From Synergistaceae bacterium UBA6101 (GTDB taxonomy: Bacteria > Synergistota > Synergistia > Synergistales > Synergistaceae), in assembly GCA_002428495.1 (NCBI GenBank), contig DIWR01000024.1, positions 124,001 to 188,000 of the forward strand: DNA of 64,000 nucleotides, read 5' to 3'. The position numbers were made by a program, and so were the translations under genes. Of this stretch, positions 17,016 to 25,453 are shown piece by piece; the first letter of the stretch is position 1; every line of letters begins with the position of its first letter. The notes below the pieces were generated by a model. That model was not told the origin of the DNA, made no database searches, and saw nothing but the letters and a program-made list of their open reading frames with translations.

Positions 17016-18317
17016 ATGTACCGTAAAGCGATTGAAGATCTTCATAAATGGAAGAATAAGGAAAACAAAAAACCTCTCATCATACGTGGGGCACGTCAAG
17101 CAGGCAAAACCTGGTTAATGAAAGAATTTGGAAATATCGCTTATACAGATACAGTCTACATTAACTTTGAAAATAACCCTCAGATGGCAGGTTTGTTCGC
17201 AGCAGATATGAAAATTGACCGGATAATTACCGGCATTGAAATTTATAACGGACGTAAAATTGACCCCCAAAATACATTGCTTATTTTTGATGAAATACAG
17301 GAAGTGCCGGCAGCTCTGACATCGCTTAAATATTTTAACGAGAACGCACCACAGTATCAAATCGTCTGCGCCGGCTCCTTGCTTGGAGTCGCACTGCATC
17401 CTGGGACATCGTTCCCGGTGGGCAAGGTAGAGTTCCTTGACCTTTACCCGCTCTCATTGACTGAGTTCATGCTGGCAATGCAGAAGGGTCGATTTGCGGA
17501 GCTGCTTAAGAATGGTGACTTAGACATGGCTACCACTTTTAGGCAGGAGTATGTAGATTTACTCAAACATTATTACTATGTTGGAGGTATGCCGGAGGCT
17601 GTACAGGATTTTGTCGAAAATCGTGATTTCAAAAACGTGCGAGATATACAGCAGCGTATTCTAACTGCTTATGAGCAGGACTTTTCCAAACATGCGCCTA
17701 ATGCCGAAGTTCCTCGTATCCGTATGCTCTGGAACAACATTCCGTCACAGCTTACAAAGGAAAACAAAAAGTTTATTTATGGTCTCATTAAAGATGGTGC
17801 ACGCGCAAAAGATTACGAAATGTCCATGTTATGGCTGACAGATTGTGGCCTTGTCCATAAAGTTCAGCGTGTAACAAAACCCAACTTGCCGTTGAAGGCA
17901 TATGAGGACTTGAAAGCCTTCAAACTTTTCCTTGTCGATGTAGGGCTCCTCTCATGCCTGGTACGGTTGGGGCAGACAGTCCTACTTGACGGAGACAGGC
18001 TGTTCAATGAGTTCAAGGGGGCTCTGACGGAACAGTATGTTCTTCAGCAGCTAAAGACTGTCAAGGAACTTGGAACATACTATTGGACGAATGACCGCGG
18101 CAGTGCTGAGATAGACTTTTTGCTGGATACAGGCACAGAAGTTATCCCGGTTGAAGTTAAGGCCGAGAAGAATTTGAAGGCCAAGAGCCTGAAAACCTAT
18201 TGCGAGAAATTTAAACCTAAAACTGCTATCCGCACTTCCATGTCCGATTACAAAAAGGAAGATTGGCTGACCAATATCCCACTGTGGGCGGTTGAAATAA
18301 TTGCAAAGGTGAGGTGA
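17016..18317 (+). CDS. DUF4143-type AAA ATPase
   Basis: A 433-residue P-loop ATPase with the AAA_14/DUF4143 arrangement. Walker A GARQAGKTWLM (GARQAGKT at residues 25-32), Walker B LLIFDEIQEVP near 90, sensor motif CAGSLLGV, and GGMPEAVQDF at the start of the C-terminal half. The C-terminus, with EIDFLLDTGTEVIPVEVKAE, has the D...ExK spacing of PD-(D/E)XK-like nucleases. The family is common and often mobile in archaea and anaerobes, but its function is not known. ATG 17016 follows a GAGGTGA site; a TATAAT lies about 20 nt upstream of the site. It is more AT-rich than its core neighbours and lies between repeat blocks. Confidence 0.87.
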   Translation: MYRKAIEDLHKWKNKENKKPLIIRGARQAGKTWLMKEFGNIAYTDTVYINFENNPQMAGLFAADMKIDRIITGIEIYNGRKIDPQNTLLIFDEIQEVPAALTSLKYFNENAPQYQIVCAGSLLGVALHPGTSFPVGKVEFLDLYPLSLTEFMLAMQKGRFAELLKNGDLDMATTFRQEYVDLLKHYYYVGGMPEAVQDFVENRDFKNVRDIQQRILTAYEQDFSKHAPNAEVPRIRMLWNNIPSQLTKENKKFIYGLIKDGARAKDYEMSMLWLTDCGLVHKVQRVTKPNLPLKAYEDLKAFKLFLVDVGLLSCLVRLGQTVLLDGDRLFNEFKGALTEQYVLQQLKTVKELGTYYWTNDRGSAEIDFLLDTGTEVIPVEVKAEKNLKAKSLKTYCEKFKPKTAIRTSMSDYKKEDWLTNIPLWAVEIIAKVR

Positions 18318-18349
18318 AGCAGTTGTAAAGGCTGGCGGAAACTTCCTCC

Positions 18350-18525
18350 GCCGGAGAATTTGCGACAGTACCGGTCGCGGGGAATTCGCGAAAATCATTG
18401 CTGGTGAATTTGCTGAATGAACCGTTCAGCGGTGAATTGGGGCTTAAATCAAAAGCTTGAATTCTCCGCCGGTTGTTTTTCCGGCAGATTCTGCGTCGTT
18501 ATCACTCGCTCTAAATCCCAATTGC
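18350..18525. repeat. GAATT-framed hairpin array and trailing module
   Basis: Hairpins GCGAC...GTCGC and GCTGAA...TTCAGC are each framed by GAATTTGC or GGGGAATT and GGTGAATT. The trailing module (AGATTCTGCGTCGTTATCAC then TCGCTCTAAATCCCAATTG) also recurs at 8490-8525 and, inverted, around the IS at 44.9/46.5 kb. Confidence 0.7.
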
Positions 18526-18563
18526 AGCAAAATGACAAAGCTTGAATTCGCCGCAGCACAAAA

Positions 18564-18657
18564 TGTCAATTGTGCAGATCTGACCCCAAGTGCTGTATAA
18601 CCTTTAGCACGAAAAAGCAAGTTCGATAGATAATAATTAACACGAAAAAGCAAGTTT
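18564..18657. repeat. AGGTCTGACCCC-like copy plus two GCACGAAAAAGCAAGTT repeats
   Basis: 18564-18587 is a copy with AGATCTGACCCC. 18603-18622 and 18638-18655 are direct repeats of the 17-mer GCACGAAAAAGCAAGTT, spaced by about 34 bp. The same pair occurs upstream of the ATPase gene at 25.4 kb. Here no minus-strand ATPase follows, so this may be a solo remnant. Confidence 0.65.
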
Positions 18658-18830
18658 ATGTAAGCAATGCTGTTGACTCTTTTTTTCTTTGTCTTCCTGT
18701 CATATCCCAGATTGCAATCAAATTTGATGAGCGAAGAAGAATGATCACTTCAGACTTTGATGAACTGCATGATGAAGTTAAAAAATTAAAGGCTTATGAT
18801 TGAACCCGCGCTCTACACATTTAGCCCTTA
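18658..18830 (+). other. Possible gene remnant of unknown origin
   Basis: The frame ending at TGA 18801-18803 encodes IAIKFDERRRMITSDFDELH followed by DEVKKLKAYD, which looks like real coding sequence rather than noise. It has no start with a ribosome site and its N-terminal part is unclear. I do not recognise it. It lies between two repeat copies, as other fragments here do. Confidence 0.3.
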
Positions 18831-18855
18831 TGTCAATTGTGTAGGTCTGACCCCG
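18831..18855 (+). repeat. AGGTCTGACCCC repeat, copy 5
   Basis: TGTCAATTGTGTAGGTCTGACC followed by CC. It sits exactly at the broken 5' edge of the group II intron remnant, mirroring the arrangement at the trpA remnant. Confidence 0.75.
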
Positions 18856-19198
18856 TGCATTTTCCGGTCATGCTTTCAATGGCCTTTTTGCAATTCTGGG
18901 GATTTCCAGCTTACAACAAACAGAATAAGAGCCAGACAAGAGAATCTTGTGAAACTTGGAATTGATAAAAGCCAGGCATGGCAATGGGCAAACAGCAGAC
19001 TTGCTACTGGAGAATAGCGGGCAGCTGGATACTCAGCAGGTCATTGACAAATAAATACCTCGTATCACAAGGATATGATGACATCTCCGAGAGATACGAG
19101 GCAATGCGCTTAAGTTGCCGAACCGCCGTATACCGAACGGTACCTACAGTGGTGTGAGAGGACGGCTGCTCAAATAATGGGCAGCCCCCCGCTCGATT
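18856..19198 (+). pseudogene. 3' end of a group II intron with maturase remnant
   Basis: Frame one (about 18924-19017) encodes NLVKLGIDKSQAWQWANSR; a shift then gives YWRIAGSWILSRSLTNKYL and SQGYDDISERYEA in a second frame, ending at TGA 19155-19157. This is the C-terminus of group II intron reverse transcriptase/maturases. The RNA domains follow: ACCGCCGTATACC-GAAC-GGTACCTACAGTGGT resembles domain V with two substitutions that break pairs, then GTGTGAGAGGACGGC and a hairpin GGCTGCTC...GGGCAGCC, and the GCTCGATT end near 19198. The 5' two thirds are missing, so it cannot splice. Confidence 0.82.
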
Positions 19199-19231
19199 GT
19201 TGATTTTGCTGCTGATTATAAAAGTTCGGGT

Positions 19232-20746
19232 TTAATTATAGCCAATGACTACTCCAGCTATGACGAAGAGAGAGCCAAAGGCAAATAGAACAGTCTGGAA
19301 TTTTATCTGCCATTTTGCCCATGTTGCCCAATCTATACGAGCGGCTCCGATACAGGCCATAAGACATGCAGAGGTAGGAACTATCAGGTTTGTGAATCCG
19401 TCGCCAAGCTGGAAAGCAAGGACCGCCACCTGGCGTGTTACTCCCGCAATATCTGCAAGCGGAGCCATAAGGGGCATTGTAAGAGCCGCCTGGCCTGAGC
19501 CGGAAACCACGAAGAAATTAAATATCGACTGGAATACATACATAAACCAAGCTGAAACTGCAGGGGCAAATCCGGAAATCATCAAACCGGCATTATGAAG
19601 GATCGTGTTCAGCACTGTCGCATCAGTCGAAGAGTCGCCTCCAAGCACAAGGATTATACCCTTAGCCATACCAACGACCATTGCCGCACCAAGAAGGTCT
19701 GCTGCCCCGCTGCGGAATGACGTTGCTATATCATTGACTTTCATTCCGTCGAGCTTGAAAAATACGCCGATGAGCCCCCCGACAAGACCCATTATAAAGA
19801 ATTGCGTTGCGATTTCCGGGATGTAGTATTCGTATTTGACAACTCCCCAGATTATCCAAGCCATGCCAACAACTATAGTAAGAATAATCAGAGCGTGTCC
19901 TGTGCTGAATTCCTCATCTGAGACAGAGTTCTCTTTGAGGTCCTTACGGAAGAATGCATCGGACTCATAAACCGGTGAAAACTCTGGAGTTTTGCGGATC
20001 TTCATGGCGTACCGCCAAGTGTAAAGAATGCCAAGCAGAGTGAAGAATGCCCACATAAACATACGAAATGCCGCGCCGGAAAGAATCGGAATTTGGGAAA
20101 CCCCCTGGGCAATAGCTACGCTGAAAGGATTCATCCAGGAGGTGGCAAATCCGATCTGTGTAGCGGCATATGTTATCATAATTGCCACTATCGAGTCATA
20201 TCCAAGAGAAATTACAACAGGGACGACAATGAAAACAAAAGGAATTGCCTCTTCTCCCATACCGAAAACAGCACCGCCCAGTGAGAAGAGCACAAATAAA
20301 ATTGGAATTATTAGGGTATCCATTCCCTTAGTTTTTGCAATCATTTTCTTTATGCCGCATTCAACCGCCTTTGTGCGCAGGATTATCCCGAACGAGCCCC
20401 CAACGATAAGAATGAAAGCCATCACACCAATAGCTGAGCCCCACTTACTTCCCGAAACAAAGCCCTCAAAAGTATAATTGAGGAATCCTACATTACCGTA
20501 TGGCTCAAAAATTTTGATTCCTTTTTTGACCGGCTGTCCAGCGTCATCTGTTATGTACTTGAATGATTCAGGGATAATTACGTTTCGGGTCTTCTCTGAG
20601 GAACCCATTGTATACTTGATTTCCTTAGTTTCGAACTGACCGACAGGAACTATCCAAGTAAGAAGAGCGGCGCATAGAACTACAAAAAAGATAATAACGT
20701 ATGTGTCCGGTACCCACTTTGCCCTGTTTTGTTGTTTCTGTGACAT
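19232..20746 (-). CDS. YfcC-family membrane transporter
   Basis: A 504-residue polytopic inner-membrane protein with 10-12 hydrophobic helices; ATG 20746 with GGAGGTG 7 nt upstream. WVPDTYVIIFFVVLCAALLTWIVP at the N-terminus, then GGAVFGMGEEAIPFVFIVVP, ATSWMNPFSVAIAQG and SGSGQAALTMPLMAPLAD, mark the YfcC/ArcD-like branch of the C4-dicarboxylate/basic amino-acid exchanger superfamily. It is divergent from gntR-iadA, so it probably imports or exchanges peptides or amino acids handled by the isoaspartyl dipeptidase, under the same regulator. The substrate is inferred from context only. Confidence 0.85.
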   Translation of the reverse strand: MSQKQQNRAKWVPDTYVIIFFVVLCAALLTWIVPVGQFETKEIKYTMGSSEKTRNVIIPESFKYITDDAGQPVKKGIKIFEPYGNVGFLNYTFEGFVSGSKWGSAIGVMAFILIVGGSFGIILRTKAVECGIKKMIAKTKGMDTLIIPILFVLFSLGGAVFGMGEEAIPFVFIVVPVVISLGYDSIVAIMITYAATQIGFATSWMNPFSVAIAQGVSQIPILSGAAFRMFMWAFFTLLGILYTWRYAMKIRKTPEFSPVYESDAFFRKDLKENSVSDEEFSTGHALIILTIVVGMAWIIWGVVKYEYYIPEIATQFFIMGLVGGLIGVFFKLDGMKVNDIATSFRSGAADLLGAAMVVGMAKGIILVLGGDSSTDATVLNTILHNAGLMISGFAPAVSAWFMYVFQSIFNFFVVSGSGQAALTMPLMAPLADIAGVTRQVAVLAFQLGDGFTNLIVPTSACLMACIGAARIDWATWAKWQIKFQTVLFAFGSLFVIAGVVIGYN

Positions 20747-20789
20747 TGCTGCACCTCCAAATTAAGTTATTTGATTGCTAATTTGCCAC

Positions 20790-20834
20790 TTGACTATTTT
20801 TACTGCTAGAATCTATTATGTGTAGACACAATAG
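20790..20834 (+). promoter_or_regulatory. gntR-iadA promoter with overlapping GntR-type operator
   Basis: TTGACT (20790-20795), an 18-nt spacer and TATTAT (20814-20819) form the plus promoter. A 22-bp palindrome at 20813-20834 (CTATTATGTGTAGACACAAT then AG; 18 of 22 positions symmetric) overlaps the -10 and start site. FadR/FCD-type GntR proteins bind palindromes of the TGTxxxxACA kind, so the downstream regulator probably represses itself here and may also control the divergent transporter. Confidence 0.62.
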
Positions 20835-20901
20835 CATAACGTACCCATAAATGCAATATGGACACATTAATTTTAAATAATTTTTTTGCGGAGGAATTCC
20901 G

Positions 20902-21630
20902 ATGAGCGGACAGACAGAAAGCAAAGCCTATGAAATCGTTCAGAACTATGTCATGGAACTGTATGCAAATCACAAATTGCAGCCTGGGGACATTATTTTT
21001 GAAACAGCCCTTGCCGAGGAGCTCGGCCTGAGCAGGACACCTGTCAGAGATGCACTGGGGCGGCTCGCCGCAAATCGATTCCTTGAGCAGTACCCGGGGA
21101 AAAGAGGCTATTACATGCCTTTGCTGACATTTCAGGATATGCGTGATGCGTTTGAAGCACGAGAATGCCTGGAAGAAAAGATTGGCTGGCTTGCGGCTGA
21201 AAAGGCGCAGAAAAAGGATTTGCTTATGCTGACTCATTATAACAACCAGGAAGTTAAATTTTATAATGAAAGCAGCAACTTTCAGTACATGAAGGCCAAC
21301 GATTCCTTCCATCTTGGGCTTGCACATATCGCAAATAATGAATACATAGAGCACTCATATAAATCTGTATATTGGCGCACCCAGATCTACGTCTATTATT
21401 TGGGTCCGTTTATCAATGAAGAAAAAAAGCTTCTGAATATCGAAGATTACAACAGTGATACACCTCATGAACATGCAAACATTATTGAAGCTGTTGCCAA
21501 CAGGGATTCCCGGGGCGCCGCTAAAACATGTCTTGAACATATCCGTTCGACATTTACCAACAGACTTTCGAAGCAGTATAGCTGTCCGGCAGGTCTGTTT
21601 GAAAAACTTTTGAAACTGGAGGGAAAATAA
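20902..21630 (+). CDS. GntR-family regulator, FCD (FadR-like) type
   Basis: 242 residues, ATG 20902 after GGAGGAATTCCG. The N-terminal winged helix includes QPGDIIFETALAEELGLSRT and PVRDALGRLAANRFLEQYPG, the classic GntR DNA-binding block. Residues about 85-220 form the helical FCD ligand domain with conserved Asp/His metal-binding positions (ANDSFHLGLAHIANN, HEHANIIEAVANRD-like region). It overlaps the iadA start by one base (TAATG), so the two are translationally coupled. It probably senses an amino acid or dipeptide and regulates itself, iadA and the divergent YfcC transporter. Confidence 0.9.
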   Translation: MSGQTESKAYEIVQNYVMELYANHKLQPGDIIFETALAEELGLSRTPVRDALGRLAANRFLEQYPGKRGYYMPLLTFQDMRDAFEARECLEEKIGWLAAEKAQKKDLLMLTHYNNQEVKFYNESSNFQYMKANDSFHLGLAHIANNEYIEHSYKSVYWRTQIYVYYLGPFINEEKKLLNIEDYNSDTPHEHANIIEAVANRDSRGAAKTCLEHIRSTFTNRLSKQYSCPAGLFEKLLKLEGK

Positions 21631-22796
21631 TGTTCACTCTTATTAAAAATGCTGAAATATATGCCCCCGAATTTCTTGGAGAAAAGTCCGTTCTGCTCTG
21701 TAATGAAACAATTGTCTGGATAGGAGAGGGTTTCACTGCGGAAAGGACCCTGCCTGATTTGAAAATCATCGATGCATCAGGAATGTATCTCATTCCCGGT
21801 TTTGTTGACGGACACGTACATATCATCGGCGGCGGCGGCGAAGGCGGAGCCGCTACGCGCACGCCGGAACTTTATCTTTCCGACATGATCAGAGGCGGAG
21901 TTACAACTGTCATAGGAGTCATAGGCACAGACGATGTGACACGGAGTATGGGCAGCCTTATCGCCAAGGCCAACGGTCTGGTCGCCGAAGGTGTAAGTGC
22001 ATGGGCCATGATAGGTTCATATCAACTTCCTGTTAAGACACTTTGTGGAGGAATACGTGAAGATATTGCTATGATTGACAGAATAATCGGTGTCGGCGAG
22101 ATAGCTATATCCGACCATCGTTCTTCACAGCCGACATTTGAAGAGTTTATGCGAATTGCCTCAGAGGCCAGGGTCGGAGGTATGCTTTCAGACAAGGGCG
22201 GTATTGTGAACATCCATCTGGGCGATGGGAAAAGCGGCATAGACTATCTTTTCCGTGCCGCTGAAACAGAAATTCCTGTCTCTCAGTTTATGCCAACACA
22301 CATGAACCGCAACCCAGACCTCTTTGGAGAAGCAAGGAGATATGCCAGGATCGGCGGTTATATTGACCTGACTACCAGTACGACACCTCTCTTCCTTGAA
22401 GAAGGTGAAGTAAAATGCAGCAAAGCTTTGAGAATTTTAATCGATGATGGCATTCCGGTCTCCAGGATATCATTCAGTTCCGACGGTCAGGGATCAATGC
22501 CAATGTTTGACTCTGCTGGAAATTTTACCAAACTTACCATTGGGCACGTTACATCAAACTATGCTGAATTTGTTGATTCCGTAAAAAATGAGGGTATTTC
22601 AATGGAAGATGTAGCCAGAGTAACCTCAACAACAACAGCGGATCATTATAAGCTTCCTAAAAAAGGTCACATCAAAGAATATTTTGATGCTGACATACTT
22701 GTTTTGGACAAAGAACTTAATATCAGTTATGTCTTTGCACGCGGTAAAATGATGATGGAGAAGGGTAAAGTACTTGCAAAGGGGACATTCGAATAA
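21630..22796 (+). CDS. iadA: Isoaspartyl dipeptidase (beta-aspartyl peptidase)
   Basis: A 388-residue amidohydrolase that cleaves beta-aspartyl dipeptides from damaged proteins; GGAGGG lies 7 nt before ATG 21630. Metal ligands: His62/His64 in DGHVHI, the GGGGEGG loop with Glu71, HLGDG, PTHMNRN, and Asp in FSSDGQGSMP. The block IIGVGEIAISDHRSSQPT corresponds to E. coli IGVKCAISDHRS, where the Lys is the carbamylated bridging ligand (Lys162). Here Glu157 lies at that place with one extra residue, so the bridging group may be a glutamate. Coupled to the gntR gene; a hairpin follows at 22822. Confidence 0.92.
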   Translation: MFTLIKNAEIYAPEFLGEKSVLLCNETIVWIGEGFTAERTLPDLKIIDASGMYLIPGFVDGHVHIIGGGGEGGAATRTPELYLSDMIRGGVTTVIGVIGTDDVTRSMGSLIAKANGLVAEGVSAWAMIGSYQLPVKTLCGGIREDIAMIDRIIGVGEIAISDHRSSQPTFEEFMRIASEARVGGMLSDKGGIVNIHLGDGKSGIDYLFRAAETEIPVSQFMPTHMNRNPDLFGEARRYARIGGYIDLTTSTTPLFLEEGEVKCSKALRILIDDGIPVSRISFSSDGQGSMPMFDSAGNFTKLTIGHVTSNYAEFVDSVKNEGISMEDVARVTSTTTADHYKLPKKGHIKEYFDADILVLDKELNISYVFARGKMMMEKGKVLAKGTFE

Positions 22797-22821
22797 TCAG
22801 TATGAAATTGCCAATTTTGCA

Positions 22822-22875
22822 GAACCTGCTTATATATCACATCTGAGCAGGTTCAGTAGCTTCCCGGTTTTTTCC
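22822..22875 (+). terminator. Hairpin after iadA
   Basis: GAACCTGCT (22822-22830) pairs with AGCAGGTTC (22846-22854). The following T-run (TTTTTT near 22869) is displaced by about 14 nt, so termination may be inefficient. Confidence 0.45.
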
Positions 22876-23433
22876 CTGTTGTACATATTTCGGGGTTATT
22901 CTTAGCCGTAACGGTGTGATTTTGTATTGGTTTATCGGTAACAAAATGTAAATGCATTTATCTCTCTCTTCGATCCTAGTTCCCATAATAAACAAAAAAG
23001 CCCGCAGCAAGATCCACCGGCATTAAGAATATCTATTCAAAAGCATTTCCCCCGGCTGCGGAATAGTGGGGCAGGGGCAAAGGGCCGGTGCTAGAATTGT
23101 TTTAAGCTTGTATAAAAATCCAAGATCAAAACAAGAAAATTATCCTTTGAAGACCCAATTCCTGAACCATGCATAAAAGTTTACTCTATCTCACCGCGTT
23201 TTGCCCCCAACTACCGAGTAATCCTAGGCAGTTGAAGTTTTTTTGATGATTCCTAACAAATTCCCCGCAAATACACTCTTCGCCCGCACTTACGACCGTT
23301 TGACAACGTTTGACGATAGTTTGACCGCCCCTAGGACCGCTTCACCACAGCTTCACGCGACATATTTTTGTCGCAGTTTCACCTCCGTAAACGCCGCTTG
23401 CCGCTCCTCCCGAGCAATACCCATAGACACTTT
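22876..23433. repeat. Intergenic region with phased GTTTGAC repeats
   Basis: No gene is seen from 22876 to 23280. From 23280 to 23400, GTTTGAC recurs at 10-11 bp steps (CGTTTGACAACGTTTGAC, then ATAGTTTGACCG), followed by GCTTCAC units and a GCCGCTTGCCGCTCC module. Confidence 0.6.
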
Positions 23434-23462
23434 TTGATATTATAACAATCATATAGTATACT
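23434..23462 (+). promoter_or_regulatory. Strong sigma-70 promoter for the 54-residue protein
   Basis: TTGATA (23434-23439), a 17-nt spacer and TATACT (23457-23462) are near consensus. Transcription would start about 45 nt upstream of the ATG at 23515. Confidence 0.65.
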
Positions 23463-23514
23463 TATATCGGTCGACGGAAATCGTTGATAAATCTTTTTAG
23501 GGAGGTATCTTAGA

Positions 23515-23679
23515 ATGACAAAACTCAAGGACATGCCCCTGGAAAAGCAGGTAAAAATTCTCAAGGTAGCTCTTGCTATTTCAAATGTCGTAATTATATG
23601 CATAACCATCTTCATGATTTATGTTATCTATCTCATTCACAACTGGGCACCGTGTTACGAAGCGTTTCACTGGATATAG
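23515..23679 (+). CDS. Small single-span membrane protein (54 residues)
   Basis: ATG 23515 follows an AGGGAGG site and a near-consensus promoter. The product starts MTKLKDMPLEKQVKILKVAL (amphipathic, basic) and continues into one long hydrophobic helix, ISNVVIICITIFMIYVIYLI, ending HNWAPCYEAFHWI. An inside-positive N-terminus and one membrane span are clear; function is unknown. It is isolated among repeats. A good promoter, a good ribosome site and a clean frame argue that it is expressed. Confidence 0.6.
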   Translation: MTKLKDMPLEKQVKILKVALAISNVVIICITIFMIYVIYLIHNWAPCYEAFHWI

Positions 23680-23744
23680 CGGAGGCAAAGCTACATAATG
23701 CATATATCCGGAATAACCCTCATCGCTACAGCCTTTTTTCCAGT

Positions 23745-24030
23745 TGACCTTAAGTCGCTTCAAATCTTCTGCTTGCCTGGGGATACCAGAATCCGACAGA
23801 AGAAACAGATCCCCTGTCGCCGATGCGAAGCGATGCAAATTCCCTAGCGACAACTGTCGCGAATTCACCGCAGCCCAAAAGCTGCAAATTCATCGCGGAT
23901 GCACTCTCCGCCCGCCTTTAACCACCGCTTGCCGATTGCTTGCCCACGCTTGCCAACGCTTGCCGCCGGTGCCCTCCCCGGCTGCCCTACCGATTGCTCA
24001 GCCGCCCCTAAAAAACGCTTAGCACCCGGT
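23745..24030. repeat. Composite repeat block
   Basis: 23745-23820 is copy 2 of the 76-bp repeat. 23830-23895 holds hairpins GCGACA...TGTCGC and GCAGC...GCTGC framed by AAATTC/GAATTC. 23895-24020 has GCGGATGCACTCTCCGCC, five GCTTGCC heptamers at 10-11 bp steps, and a GCCGGTGCCCTCCCCGGC hairpin. The block ends at the 3' end of the ATPase gene. Confidence 0.7.
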
Positions 24031-24033
24031 CCT

Positions 24034-25398
24034 TTACAGCAGCATCGCCATATATAACGGCAGATGGACTATGCCGTCCTTGACCATTACGTCATTGGTA
24101 TAGAGGATATAGGAACTGCCGAGGCTTTTGGAAAATTTTTTCCTAAACTTATCCAGCGAGGAATGAGAGCGGTAATTGCCGGATTTGACCTCTATCGGTG
24201 CTATCTTTCTTTCTTCGGTTATCAGAAAATCTATCTCCATGTGGTTCGCCCTGTTATTAGGATCGTTCCGTGAATAAAAATAGAGCTTGTGGCCTTGGGT
24301 TCGCAGCATTTGAGCGACCGCATTCTCCATTATCATGCCCTCGTTGATTTCCAGCCTGTCAAAAAGAACGGCTCTGTACAACTCGTTCTCCACGAATGGC
24401 TTATCCATGAACGCGAGTGTGATCAAAAGCCCGGTATCGGCCATGTAGCACTTCTGTGTTGCTTTATCCGCGCTGAGCGCCAGCCCGACATGCGGATCTG
24501 TAGCGTTCAGGGAGGTATTTACTATCATTGCCTCATGCAGCCATATAAAAGAATCCTCGAAATTCCTGAAGCGGGCCTCCTTGGAAATTGACGAAAGCCT
24601 GTATTTCTTCTCCTTCTTTGAAAGCTGCCCCGGGATACCGTCAAAAACAGCAATCACCTTATCCTCATACCCGGCGGCAAACTTTGAAACATCATTCCGG
24701 TATAAAGTAATTATTTGTCTCTTAACCGCGTCAACAGACTCAAATTCCTTGTTCCGGAGATATGCGAGCACTGCCTGCGGCATTCCTCCGACAATAACGT
24801 ATTGACGAAAATCGTTCATCACCTTGCGATGAAGGGCCTGTCCCAAAGGAGCCCTGTTATTGAAGCAGCTTCTGACAAGCGGCATCGTGGCAAAGTCGCC
24901 CAGCGCCCACAGGAACTCCTCAAGATCCAGAGGAAACATCTCAACATGCTCCTCTTCAGACGGTATGATAATGTCCTGAACATTCTTTCTGATGCGAATA
25001 AGAGAACCTGTTTCAATATAGTCGTATCTTCCATCCTCCACGAGATATTTTATCAACTGCCTTGCTCGTGGATACTGCTGCACCTCGTCAAATATAATGA
25101 CCGACGACCTTTTGTGGAGCAATGTCGAGTAGAAAGCGGAAAGCTTCGCAAAAAAAAGATCCAGATTCGAGCTGTCATATGCAAACAAATCAAGGATCTC
25201 CACCGGTGCGTTACCAAAGTCGATCATTATATAACTCTCGTACTCGTTCTCAGCGAATTGTCGGCAGAGATAGCTTTTTCCAACTCGTCTCGCACCGTCG
25301 ATCATGAGTGCGCTGGTCCCTCTGCTCTTATTCTTCCACTCCAACAAACGGTCATACAGTTTTCGTTTGAGGACGACAGGATCTTTTCCCTCGGTCAT
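24034..25398 (-). CDS. DUF4143-type AAA ATPase, second intact copy
   Basis: 454 residues from ATG 25398 (GAGGAG site upstream). The frame stays open further upstream, but that part merely translates the GCACGAAAAAGCAAGTT repeats and is rejected. Walker A is DGARRVGKSYLC, Walker B SVIIFDEVQQYPRA, then GGMPQAVLAYL, and a C-terminal EIDFLITEERKIAPIEVKSG with the nuclease-like D...ExK spacing. Only distantly similar to the copy at 17016, but nearly identical over 120 nt to the fragment at 12865-12985. Function unknown; probably a mobile or addiction-like gene. Confidence 0.85.
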   Translation of the reverse strand: MTEGKDPVVLKRKLYDRLLEWKNKSRGTSALMIDGARRVGKSYLCRQFAENEYESYIMIDFGNAPVEILDLFAYDSSNLDLFFAKLSAFYSTLLHKRSSVIIFDEVQQYPRARQLIKYLVEDGRYDYIETGSLIRIRKNVQDIIIPSEEEHVEMFPLDLEEFLWALGDFATMPLVRSCFNNRAPLGQALHRKVMNDFRQYVIVGGMPQAVLAYLRNKEFESVDAVKRQIITLYRNDVSKFAAGYEDKVIAVFDGIPGQLSKKEKKYRLSSISKEARFRNFEDSFIWLHEAMIVNTSLNATDPHVGLALSADKATQKCYMADTGLLITLAFMDKPFVENELYRAVLFDRLEINEGMIMENAVAQMLRTQGHKLYFYSRNDPNNRANHMEIDFLITEERKIAPIEVKSGNYRSHSSLDKFRKKFSKSLGSSYILYTNDVMVKDGIVHLPLYMAMLL

Positions 25399-25453
25399 GG
25401 CAGCTCTCACTCCTCGCAGAGAATTTACTTGGTATAAAGGCACCATAGCACCT

